A stretch of DNA of 49,697 nt from an uncultured Oscillospiraceae bacterium (lineage in GTDB: Bacteria > Bacillota > Clostridia > Oscillospirales > Oscillospiraceae), in contig CAAFPE010000004.1 in NCBI GenBank assembly GCA_900764755.1, forward strand, positions 1-49,697. Reading direction: 5' to 3'. Positions 1-7,345 of the stretch are shown here, piece by piece. Each line of letters begins with the position of its first letter. The stretch's first letter is position 1. Made by a program: the position numbers and the translations under genes. The notes beneath the pieces were generated by a model that saw nothing but the letters and a program-made list of their open reading frames with translations, was not told the DNA's origin and did not search any database.

Positions 1-364
1 CTCCGCTTAAAACTCAATATTTTCCTACCAGGGGTCTTTTTTGTGCTGTCCGTACAATCTGGGGCAGTCCAGATGTTTTGAGGCGGTTTTTATTACTTTT
101 AAGCAATGATTTGATTGACGTTCTACACAAATACAATCTCAAATGTGGTCAACACACTGTTTCGGATTCGGTTTAAATTTTCGTTGCAAACACGATTTCT
201 TGCCTATCTCCGTCACGATTCGTTTCGAAAAAAGCAGAGGCAAACTGCATAGATTTTTGAATATATAGCCATGACCACCCATTCACAGCCGCCGTACGCG
301 GCAGAAGCCTTATCTTTGTATCTTACGCCGAAAAATCTGATAGGCCCCTCTGCGCTTCCCGGCC
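1..364. other. Non-coding, AT-rich stretch with no supported gene
   Basis: No reading frame here has a credible start with a ribosome binding site or a recognisable protein family. Base composition is visibly more AT-rich than the genes to the right. The minus-strand frame that runs from about 647 down to 213 overlaps the SGNH gene and its promoter and shows no family features. The stretch may be the decayed edge of something lying to the left of the window, but nothing supports a specific call. Confidence 0.5.
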
Positions 365-393
365 TTGTTCCTCCCCATTGGGCCGTGTATAAT
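365..393 (+). promoter_or_regulatory. Sigma-A type promoter for the SGNH hydrolase gene
   Basis: A -35 box TTGTTC (365-370) is separated by 17 bases from a perfect TATAAT -10 box (388-393). The gene starts 41 bases further on, at 435, behind an AAGGAG ribosome binding site at 422-427. Spacing and orientation fit a vegetative promoter. Confidence 0.7.
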
Positions 394-434
394 GGCAGTT
401 GGAGCAGTGAAATAAACGAGTAAGGAGTAGTGCC

Positions 435-1130
435 ATGCGGATTCTCATGCTGGGCAACAGCTTTACCTTCACCAATGATCTGCCTCAGATACTTGCTGAA
501 CTGACTGAGGCGGAGGTCGTTCACCACACCCGGGGTGGAGCGTGGCTGTCGGAGCAGCTGAACCCGGCGACCCGCCTGGGCTGCCGGACCCAAGCGGCGC
601 TGACGGAGGAGCGATGGGACTATGTGGTCCTCCAGGAGATGAGCCACGGCCCCGTTACCGCCCCCAAAAGTTTTTTCTCCAGTGTGGAATGGCTCTGCGG
701 GCAGATCCGGACAAAGGAAACGTTCCCGATTTTGTTTGCTACATGGACCTACCAGAAAGGCGGGGCCAAGCTAGCGGCCAAGAGCTGGGACTATAACGAG
801 ATGGCCCATGACCTGTCCGCAGCCTATCAAAAAGCCGCCCAGAAAAACCATGCTCTGCTGGCCGATGTGGGACAGCGGTTTTATGCCCTGGCTGGTACCC
901 GGGACCTCTATGCCGCCGACGGCGTCCACCCCAGTGCGTTAGGCTCCCGCATCGCGGCGGAGACCATTGTAGCCGTGATCCGGCAACAAGGTAGCGGACA
1001 AGGTGGCAAAGGCCGGGTGGCACACCACCAAGTCGGAATTTGTGGATGCTCCCCTCATCGACGAGCTTCCCATGGCAGTGGAATGCCGCCTGGTAGGTTA
1101 CGACCCGGAGAGCTGCCGCCTGGTGGGTGA
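435..1130 (+). CDS. SGNH/GDSL-like hydrolase with a foreign C-terminal tail
   Basis: The protein starts with the block-I signature GNSFT (Ser9 as likely nucleophile) and has a late DGVHPS motif (Asp162, His165) that fits the catalytic Asp-His pair of SGNH esterases. There is no signal peptide, so it is probably cytoplasmic; the substrate is unknown. The start is set by AAGGAG seven bases upstream. The recognisable fold ends near residue 182 (..IVAVIRQQ). The remaining ~49 residues are low-complexity and read a flavoredoxin gene fragment (979-1290) in the wrong frame, so the native C-terminus seems to have been replaced at a recombination junction. Function as an esterase is a family-level inference. 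The altered tail may or may not be tolerated. Confidence 0.75.
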   Translation: MRILMLGNSFTFTNDLPQILAELTEAEVVHHTRGGAWLSEQLNPATRLGCRTQAALTEERWDYVVLQEMSHGPVTAPKSFFSSVEWLCGQIRTKETFPILFATWTYQKGGAKLAAKSWDYNEMAHDLSAAYQKAAQKNHALLADVGQRFYALAGTRDLYAADGVHPSALGSRIAAETIVAVIRQQGSGQGGKGRVAHHQVGICGCSPHRRASHGSGMPPGRLRPGELPPGG

Positions 1131-1290
1131 GATCGTCAATGTCAGCGCCGATGAGTCCGTGCTGGATGAGAACGGGAAGATCGACCCGGACAAGCTGCGG
1201 CCCATCACCTTCGACCCCATCCACAACGCATACCGCGTGCTGGGCGAGAAGGTGGGCAACGCTTTCCAGGACGGTGCTAAGCTGAAATGA
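979..1290 (+). pseudogene. Truncated flavoredoxin / flavin reductase-like gene, 3' part only
   Basis: Read in the frame of base 979, the stretch encodes SGNKVADKVAKAGWHTTKSE and continues to a stop at 1288-1290. It carries family segments such as VDAPLI, ECRLVGY, EIVNVSADE and LGEKVGNAF. These match the C-terminal half of the flavoredoxin (FMN-binding flavin reductase-like) family as I know it. The N-terminal half with most of the FMN-binding region is absent: an in-frame stop sits at 976-978 and upstream sequence belongs to the SGNH gene. An internal ATG at 1003 could give a 95-residue product but has no convincing ribosome binding site. I read this as a remnant left by a deletion or insertion that joined two unrelated genes. 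Confidence 0.75.
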
Positions 1291-1312
1291 CCGGCTGGTT
1301 TGATCCAGACAG

Positions 1313-1354
1313 GAACGAGGGACGGAGGTGTGACCTCCGTCCCTTGTTCGTTTT
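1313..1354 (+). terminator. Rho-independent terminator after the flavoredoxin remnant
   Basis: A stem of about 17 pairs (GAACGAGGGACGGAGGT against ACCTCCGTCCCTTGTTC, one wobble) with a GTG loop is followed by GTTTT. It lies 22 bases past the remnant's stop codon, as expected for the original terminator of the flavoredoxin gene. Confidence 0.75.
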
Positions 1355-1390
1355 ATCGACCACTCATCGCCGCTCGTTCTTCTTCCGTTT

Positions 1391-1573
1391 GCGGAAGCCC
1401 TCCTCGATGCCATCCTATCCGCCGCTGCACTCCCACAGTAGTTTAAAACATTACTCGTCGCTTGGGAGCAGATAAAAGAAAGGCTGCGTTTCTTTGCAGA
1501 GTATGCAAAAGATGCGCAGCCGGAAGCTCTGGTCACGTTGTTCCAAACAATTGTCAAAAGAATTTGTCGATAA
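1391..1573 (+). pseudogene. Possible decayed reading frame with one in-frame stop
   Basis: One plus-strand frame reads AEALLDAILSAAALPQ, then TAG at 1439-1441, then continues with a protein-like stretch containing AWEQIKERLRFFAEYAKDAQ and ends at TAA 1571-1573. The amphipathic, charged composition looks like real protein rather than noise, but I do not recognise the family and there is no start or ribosome binding site. The rest of 1291-1706 holds the terminator above and an imperfect hairpin at about 1613-1655. Confidence 0.3.
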
Positions 1574-1612
1574 AGGTGATACATCTTTCTGCCTGAGGGG
1601 TCTTTGTATGTC

Positions 1613-1655
1613 CAGCCCGCCCAAAAGTCCGGGAAACTTTTCTGGTGGGCTGAAT
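1613..1655 (-). repeat. Imperfect inverted repeat downstream of the modification operon
   Basis: CAGCCC near 1613 pairs with GGGCTG near 1655, and AAAAGT with ACTTTT inside it, giving roughly 15 pairs with small bulges. It sits about 50 bases beyond the last gene of the minus-strand operon, so it may help end that transcript. There is no clear U-run on the minus strand, so the terminator role is uncertain. Confidence 0.35.
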
Positions 1656-1706
1656 ATCTGTGTCAACCATCCTGAGTGCTACACTGCAGAACTCATAAAG
1701 GCCCCC

Positions 1707-2897
1707 TCACCGGCGCGAGTGGATCAGGTTCCAAAGCCCGATTTTCTGCCGGTTTCCCCAGACATATTTCTGCCAGAGCAGTTTTATCGAAGGGCCTTTG
1801 GCCCATTTCCTGTATATATTTTTATAGTCCATCGAGATGAGATCGCCCATGAATGCTTCACGCTGAGGATTAGCGCTTACAGACATCCGAAGCCGTTTTT
1901 GATAGCTCATCACTGCGGCGGGATCCAAGACATGGCCATCCAGCGCAGCCTGGGCCATGGACAGAGCGGCCATCCCCTTTTCCGTGTGGCAGAGGATCAG
2001 GGAGACGCCCCTGTTTTTATCATACAGCTCGGGACAGTGAATGTGGATACCCCACAGGTCCCCAAGCGTAATGTCTGCTGTCCCTGTGGAGCCGGTGTAG
2101 GGGCAGCCATAGCAGGACGGGCGGCTCATCAGCCCCCCTATCCAGAATGTGAAAAAGGGATTGAACCAGCGGTCTATATAAATGCTTTTCCCATTTTCCA
2201 ACTCCACCCGCATGACATTAAAATCCCATCTGGGCTTGTCCTTGTTGCGATAGTCCAAGGTGCGTATGCCGCACCCAAAGCGCTCCCGCAGATAGGTGTC
2301 AAATTTTTTCAGGTACCACGGGCTGGGAACTCCTTCACAGAGCACCTCTATTGTGAGCAGTCCCTCGCAGTGCTCCCCCTTCAAATACGACTGCAGCCCG
2401 GCCACCTGGCAGGGCGTCCCTGAAAAAACAACCTTTTTCCCACAGGCAAGAAGTTTCTTGACCTCGGCATAGGATGTACCCATCACACTTTGTGTATATT
2501 TCGACTTTCGGAAACGATAAATCTCCGATTTATCTGTCACGCAGGTGTGAAAAACCGAGCAGCCCTCCTGTGTCGCGCCAAAGATCCCATAGTTGTCTGT
2601 ACACCATGCGTCCACAAGCGCAGTGAAGGCTCCGCCGGAGGTGCTCTCCTTCTGTATCTCCCGGTCTCTATGGTGCCCACCAAACGCTTCCAGTATCTCA
2701 TGGGATGGCAGCGGACTGTCAGGATAGGGACACACAGTGCGGCACAGGCCGCAGGCGACGCATTTCTTATGGTCCAGGGCCGGGTATCGAAAGCCCTCCT
2801 CATCCTCCACCATGGAAAGCGCACACGCTTCACAGATCTGCACGCACGCCTCGCAGCCAAAGCACTCCTTCTTTTGATTGGAAATTAAAAAGCTCAA
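1707..2897 (-). CDS. FrhB-like iron-sulfur protein (coenzyme F420 hydrogenase/dehydrogenase beta-subunit family)
   Basis: The N-terminus has two ferredoxin-type clusters, CFGCEACVQIC and CVACGLCRTVC, so two [4Fe-4S] centres are likely. They are followed by the FrhB/FdhB N- and C-terminal domains (STSGGAFTALV, FSGTPCQVAGLQSYL, SCYGCPY, DITLGDLWG). In surface-polysaccharide loci, proteins of this family commonly sit beside pyruvyl transferases, as here, and probably act as flavin/iron-sulfur oxidoreductases on a sugar or its carrier; the exact substrate is unknown. I prefer a TTG start at 2897, five bases after AGAGGTG. A longer ATG frame to 2942 has no such site and adds 15 residues lacking family features. 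It is the last gene of the operon. Confidence 0.8.
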   Translation of the reverse strand: MSFLISNQKKECFGCEACVQICEACALSMVEDEEGFRYPALDHKKCVACGLCRTVCPYPDSPLPSHEILEAFGGHHRDREIQKESTSGGAFTALVDAWCTDNYGIFGATQEGCSVFHTCVTDKSEIYRFRKSKYTQSVMGTSYAEVKKLLACGKKVVFSGTPCQVAGLQSYLKGEHCEGLLTIEVLCEGVPSPWYLKKFDTYLRERFGCGIRTLDYRNKDKPRWDFNVMRVELENGKSIYIDRWFNPFFTFWIGGLMSRPSCYGCPYTGSTGTADITLGDLWGIHIHCPELYDKNRGVSLILCHTEKGMAALSMAQAALDGHVLDPAAVMSYQKRLRMSVSANPQREAFMGDLISMDYKNIYRKWAKGPSIKLLWQKYVWGNRQKIGLWNLIHSRR

Positions 2898-2951
2898 GAA
2901 TACACCTCTATCCAGCGGCCTGTTCCACAGGCCTGCATACACTTCTGCGGC

Positions 2952-3728
2952 TTACTTTCTCACGAGATACAGGCTTATCACAGCAGGGACCTCGATACTC
3001 CCCCCATGCCGCTCGATGCAGTCGGAAACCTCTGCCAGATAGCGGGCCTTGGTGTCTGCGTCCAGCATGAGTACAGCGGAACTGGTCTTTAGATAGGCCA
3101 AAAACCTCTCTGTACGATACTGCTCTTTGCTGTTGAATTCCACATACTCCGGCTGTCCAAAGCAATCGCCCACTGTAATCTGCTTGATCCGCTTCTCCTT
3201 GATCCTCTCCAATGGCAGGCCCAGCGTTTCGTCTGGCATATATTTCAGCCGAATTTTATTGAGCTCGTCAAAAATACCGCCTGAGAAATACATATCAAAA
3301 AATACATTCCAGAAAACCGCCATTGTTCCCCCCTTGCGGAGCATACTCCACGCCTTGGGATACCCGTTTTCACATTTGATCCAGTGAAAGGCAGTGGCAG
3401 AATAGATCAGATCATATTCCTCATCGGAAGAGTAATCCTCGAAATAGTGCTTGAACACGTTCACGCCGGCATACTTGGAATACTTGTGCCGCAGATAGTC
3501 AGCCTGCTCGTCGCTCACCTCCAGCACATCCAGCCTGTGTCCGTGGGAGACAAACAGGTCGGTGGCCTGACCTGTCCCCGCCCCTACCTCCAGAATTCGG
3601 GAGTTCTCATCAATATTGGAAAAGCGCCTGATTGCTTCATATACCCCCTCGGGGTAGCAGGGGCGGCCGAATTCATACTCCGAAATCACAGTTCTAAACA
3701 GATTTTTCTTGACGTCCATTACATTCAT
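2952..3728 (-). CDS. Class I SAM-dependent methyltransferase
   Basis: About 258 residues with the Rossmann motif I LEVGAGTGQAT near residue 50, an acidic end of strand 2 (VLEVSDEQ) and the ATAFHWI segment typical of small-molecule methyltransferases of the Methyltransf_11/25 type. Its ATG (3728) overlaps the stop codon of the upstream pyruvyl transferase gene as ATGA and is preceded by GGGAGAG, so the two are translationally coupled. In this operon it likely methylates a sugar or an activated side group of the surface glycan. Family assignment is strong; the acceptor is unknown. Confidence 0.8.
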   Translation of the reverse strand: MNVMDVKKNLFRTVISEYEFGRPCYPEGVYEAIRRFSNIDENSRILEVGAGTGQATDLFVSHGHRLDVLEVSDEQADYLRHKYSKYAGVNVFKHYFEDYSSDEEYDLIYSATAFHWIKCENGYPKAWSMLRKGGTMAVFWNVFFDMYFSGGIFDELNKIRLKYMPDETLGLPLERIKEKRIKQITVGDCFGQPEYVEFNSKEQYRTERFLAYLKTSSAVLMLDADTKARYLAEVSDCIERHGGSIEVPAVISLYLVRK

Positions 3729-4882
3729 AAAAGTCTCTCCCTGTCTTTCTCTGCCCCGATGGATGGGCAAAGCTCTGTCTCCAGCTTCAAAAAGGCCAAA
3801 GAAGCCTCCCGCATCGATGCCAGCCGCCTCTCTACTGGCTCCCAGTCTATATGTCCGTCTGCGGGGCCGTTCCCATCCCTCCAAATACGCTCTGAAAGGG
3901 CCAGAAGATCCATAAGTTCTTTGATTTTCGTGTCCGCCTGCTCCCGTGTAAACACACAGAAGGGACGCCTGAACTGTATGGCAAAAACCGCCCCATGGAA
4001 GGAGTTTGTCACAATGTACTGGGCGTGTTGGGCCAGCGACAGGTATTCCTCCACACCGGCTTCATAAAACATCCTGTGTCTGTCTCTGTTTGTGTACCGC
4101 AGGCTGATCTCCACAATGCCCCAGCCATTTTCCCTTGCCAGCCGCTCCGCGTATGCCTCCATCTGAGGATTATAGCGCCGAGCGTAGAGGAGCAAATAGG
4201 GGGATTTCTCCTGCACAGGCGCCGTAATGGGGGCATAGTCCTCCGCACAGAGCAGCAGTGTGGGATCAAGCACTCTCTGAACCGGAACCGTGGTGTGGGC
4301 CCTGACATAGGGGAGCATATTCTCTTCGCGCAGCCCCAGTGCCTGGAAGTTTTTCAGCCGTTCCTGCAGGATAGCATAGGTATTCCTGTCAAAGTGCGCG
4401 TCACCAAAGCTGGCGGCATAGGCTGCGGCATATCCGTTTTTCATGCAGGGATAATTGGCATAGTAGCCGTCATCAAATCCCCCGAATTCGTCGATGCAGA
4501 AGATTGTATCGCTGCCACAGAGAAAGCCGTCCAGCGCCTCGTCACGGACCACATCCTCAAAATTTTTCGAGGTATACCTCTTTCTGGTACGCTGAAACCG
4601 TTGGGTGTAGAACCGATCGAACTTTTCATAGTTTTCCCGAATGGCGGGCATAGACAGCTGGCACAGACGTCTGGACTCCTCGTCCTGATCCCACATATGC
4701 GCAAAAGGATTCAGGGGATCCTTATCCATCAGAACATCCGGACAGTAGTCTACCAGGACCGGCTCCACGCCGACGTCCAGCTTTTTGATCGCCTGATGAA
4801 GGGCCCATGTCTGAAGTGCAGAGCCGTAATTGGTAAAATTGCAGTAAATATTATAGCTGATGGTCCCGATTCTCTTTTTCAT
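3725..4882 (-). CDS. Polysaccharide pyruvyl transferase family protein
   Basis: The N-terminus (GTISYNIYCNFTNYGSALQT) and later segments (FLCGSDTIF, AAYAASFGD, RVLDPTLLL, YIVTNSFHGAVFAIQF) follow the pattern of the PS_pyruv_trans family, a GT-B-like enzyme that moves pyruvate from phosphoenolpyruvate to a sugar as a ketal. The SFHG segment is the conserved C-terminal active-site region. I use the ATG at 4882, seven bases after AAGGAGGG; a start nine codons upstream would overlap the preceding gene. Its stop overlaps the next methyltransferase start. It has no signal peptide, so it acts on a cytoplasmic lipid- or nucleotide-linked intermediate. Confidence 0.85.
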   Translation of the reverse strand: MKKRIGTISYNIYCNFTNYGSALQTWALHQAIKKLDVGVEPVLVDYCPDVLMDKDPLNPFAHMWDQDEESRRLCQLSMPAIRENYEKFDRFYTQRFQRTRKRYTSKNFEDVVRDEALDGFLCGSDTIFCIDEFGGFDDGYYANYPCMKNGYAAAYAASFGDAHFDRNTYAILQERLKNFQALGLREENMLPYVRAHTTVPVQRVLDPTLLLCAEDYAPITAPVQEKSPYLLLYARRYNPQMEAYAERLARENGWGIVEISLRYTNRDRHRMFYEAGVEEYLSLAQHAQYIVTNSFHGAVFAIQFRRPFCVFTREQADTKIKELMDLLALSERIWRDGNGPADGHIDWEPVERRLASMREASLAFLKLETELCPSIGAEKDRERLL

Positions 4883-4901
4883 CCCCTCACCCTCCTTTTC
4901 A

Positions 4902-6242
4902 TTAGACAATTCGGATCTCCTGCAAATTCTCCTTCTGATAAAATTTTTCCAGTGTCCCGGCGATTTCCAGCGACACCTCAGGAGAAATATAGGAGCAGCT
5001 CTTCCCGCTCTGGATGGAGCGCTGGAAGGTCAGCAGCTCATACCGGATCCCCTCTCCCTCCAAAGGATAGAAACAGCGCCGGTTGGCGTTCTGATTTTCA
5101 TAGCGTATCTCAAAATAGTCTGTTTTCCACCAGGGGGCAGGGACATAAATATAGCCCTCGGTTCCGGTGATGATCAGCTCCCCTTCGGACTTCACGCCCT
5201 TTCCTACCTTGATCGACGCCACTGCATTCGCATAGCAGAGGTCGATCTTGGTAAAGGTATCAAACCGCTTTTCTGCATCACAGAAGCTGGAGGTAAAGGA
5301 CAGGCCGCGGTACTGCGTTCCGAGGATCTGAAACACGGGCAGCAGGGCCATTGTCCCCCAGGCGCAGATACTGGGCTGGCCCAGATCCTCTCTGGAAGAG
5401 AGGTCTCTAAGCTGGGTACAGGTTGCGTCCACGCAGGCCACCGCGCCGATGACCTTGCTTTTTACCAGCAGGAGCAGGCGGTTATAGGCGGTTGCATAGG
5501 CGGTTTTGATACCTTCCATCAAAATGAGGCCCCGTGATGCGGCAAGCTCAAACAGTTCCCGGCACTCCTCACGGCTGGCCGTGACCGGCGTCTCACAGAG
5601 GACATGACAGCCCCGCTCCAGGGCCCGCCGGATCTGTTCTCCGTGTGCCTGCTGCTCGGTGGCCAGATAGACCGCATCCACCTGGTCAAGCAGGGCATCA
5701 TAGGACGCCGCAGGGCAGATCCCCTGCTTTCTGGCCCACTCCAGCAGCTGTTGATTCCGGGTGTGGATGACCGGGATCTTCATCCCATTGACCTGTGAAC
5801 TCTCCCGGATCACCTTCCTGAGCATGGGAAAATTTCCTACAACGCCGAGGCGGAGCGCCCGCTCCTCCTCCCTGAGCTGCGTGCTGGAAATATTTTCCGT
5901 GCGGGGCAGGTAGATCACCCGGCAGAACTCATTGAGGTAGTCGAATTTCCCCTCCCAGTCCGACCCGACTGTAAAAATGTCCACGCCGTAGCGGCGTATA
6001 TCGTCAATCTTCTGCCCCTGATACTCCTCCACAATGATCTTATCTGCAAGGCCGGTGGCCCGGACGCCTTCGATCCGTTCCATAAGGGACTGCTTCACAT
6101 TGATTTTGCCCCGGAGCTTGTCAAAATCCTCCGCCGTTACCCCGACAATCAGATAGTCCCCCAAAGCCCGGGCCCGCTCCAGAAGGCGGCGGTGGCCATA
6201 GTGGAGCATATCGTATGTGCCGTATGTAATGACCTTGGTCAT
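4902..6242 (-). CDS. Fusion: TagD-like cytidylyltransferase + Gfo/Idh/MocA oxidoreductase-like domain
   Basis: Residues 1-130 are a CTP-transferase of the glycerol-3-phosphate cytidylyltransferase type. They contain the HYGH signature (14-17) and RTENISSTQLR (114-124), the two nucleotide-binding motifs. Residues about 130-446 look like a Gfo/Idh/MocA oxidoreductase, with a Rossmann start (LGVVGNFPMLR) and VLCETPV near 214-220 where the family normally has EKP. The Lys of EKP, important for cofactor or substrate handling, is Thr here, so redox activity is uncertain. The protein probably makes a CDP-linked small molecule for the modification pathway and may oxidise or reduce its precursor. The upstream aminotransferase gene ends 12 bases before, suggesting joint action. 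No close known homologue with this domain order comes to mind. Confidence 0.75.
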   Translation of the reverse strand: MTKVITYGTYDMLHYGHRRLLERARALGDYLIVGVTAEDFDKLRGKINVKQSLMERIEGVRATGLADKIIVEEYQGQKIDDIRRYGVDIFTVGSDWEGKFDYLNEFCRVIYLPRTENISSTQLREEERALRLGVVGNFPMLRKVIRESSQVNGMKIPVIHTRNQQLLEWARKQGICPAASYDALLDQVDAVYLATEQQAHGEQIRRALERGCHVLCETPVTASREECRELFELAASRGLILMEGIKTAYATAYNRLLLLVKSKVIGAVACVDATCTQLRDLSSREDLGQPSICAWGTMALLPVFQILGTQYRGLSFTSSFCDAEKRFDTFTKIDLCYANAVASIKVGKGVKSEGELIITGTEGYIYVPAPWWKTDYFEIRYENQNANRRCFYPLEGEGIRYELLTFQRSIQSGKSCSYISPEVSLEIAGTLEKFYQKENLQEIRIV

Positions 6243-6254
6243 GGTGATGCCTCC

Positions 6255-7328
6255 TTACAGCAGGCCGCGCTGCTGCATATCCTGCAATGCCAGGATCAAT
6301 GTATCGTTGTCCGCCTGGGTCAGCGCACCCAGGTGTCCCACACGGAAAATTTCATCCCTCAACGCACCGCCGTTCGGACAAACCCAGATTTGATAATCCT
6401 CCTTCAATGTGGTAAACACCTCATACGCCGGAACATGGAGTGGATGAAGGGGCGTCATTGCATTGGAAAGAGAAGCAGACGGGATTGTGAAGGGGAGCGC
6501 CTGAATATTTTCCCGAAAGTTCTGCGCCAGTCCTTGAATTTTTTTCGTTTCACTTTCAACACCGCCGGCCCGTTGAATGCTATGTAATCTGGCATGAATC
6601 TGCAATAAAATGGATACCGCCGGTGTGAAAGGTGTCTGTCCCCGTGCTCCGTTTTTCAGTGCATCCTTCAGGTCAAAGTACAGGGAACGCACTGCATGCT
6701 CTTCAATCCGCTGAACACCTCGTTCAGACAGCACGATGACTGACACCCCAGGCGGGCAGGCCAGCGCCTTCTGTGATCCGGTAAGAAACATATCAATCCC
6801 TGCCGACTGCATATCCAGCGGGTCCGCCAGAAAAGAACTGATCCCATCGGCAATCAGAAAAAGACCATGTTTTCGGCAGAATTCTCCAATCATATCCATA
6901 TCATAGAGCACCCCCGTAGAGGTCTCATGGATATTCACCAGAAAACCGGTAAGATCGGCTGTATCCCACTGCCGCAAATGCTCCTGTGTCAGTGCCTGTC
7001 CAGCTGAGAGTACAATTTCTCTATAAGGAATTTTATGAATTTTACAGATCTCTACAAAACGCTGTCCGAAGCCTCCGCCATTTACAATCAGCACCGTATC
7101 CTGCTCTGTAAATGCATTCATCACCGCTGCTTCCATTGCAGCTGTCCCGGAACCAGTCAAAAAGATGACTCTTCCATTTTTGTCTGCGCCAGCGAATTCC
7201 TTCATCAGCCTCTCGTTTTCCAGCATAATCGCGGAAAATTCAGGGGTTCTGAAATAAGGAATCTGTTCTGCGCCAATTGTACAGATGCTTTCCTCACACA
7301 GAACGGGCCCTACTGTAAAATTCAGCAT
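6255..7328 (-). CDS. Class V pyridoxal-phosphate aminotransferase (2-aminoethylphosphonate transaminase-like)
   Basis: About 357 residues of the fold-type I, class V family: FTVGP at the N-terminus, FLTGSGTAAMEAAV (phosphate-binding region), VNIHETSTGVLYDM, ADGISSF with the cofactor-binding Asp, and GSQKAL with the PLP-binding lysine. The overall pattern is closest to PhnW-like 2-aminoethylphosphonate:pyruvate aminotransferases and serine-pyruvate aminotransferases. It may generate or consume an amino group donor that the adjacent cytidylyltransferase activates; that is inference. I use ATG 7328, after GGGAGG, rather than GTG 7340, which sits inside the ribosome binding site. Confidence 0.8.
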   Translation of the reverse strand: MLNFTVGPVLCEESICTIGAEQIPYFRTPEFSAIMLENERLMKEFAGADKNGRVIFLTGSGTAAMEAAVMNAFTEQDTVLIVNGGGFGQRFVEICKIHKIPYREIVLSAGQALTQEHLRQWDTADLTGFLVNIHETSTGVLYDMDMIGEFCRKHGLFLIADGISSFLADPLDMQSAGIDMFLTGSQKALACPPGVSVIVLSERGVQRIEEHAVRSLYFDLKDALKNGARGQTPFTPAVSILLQIHARLHSIQRAGGVESETKKIQGLAQNFRENIQALPFTIPSASLSNAMTPLHPLHVPAYEVFTTLKEDYQIWVCPNGGALRDEIFRVGHLGALTQADNDTLILALQDMQQRGLL

Positions 7329-7345
7329 ATTGCCTCCCACTCCTC

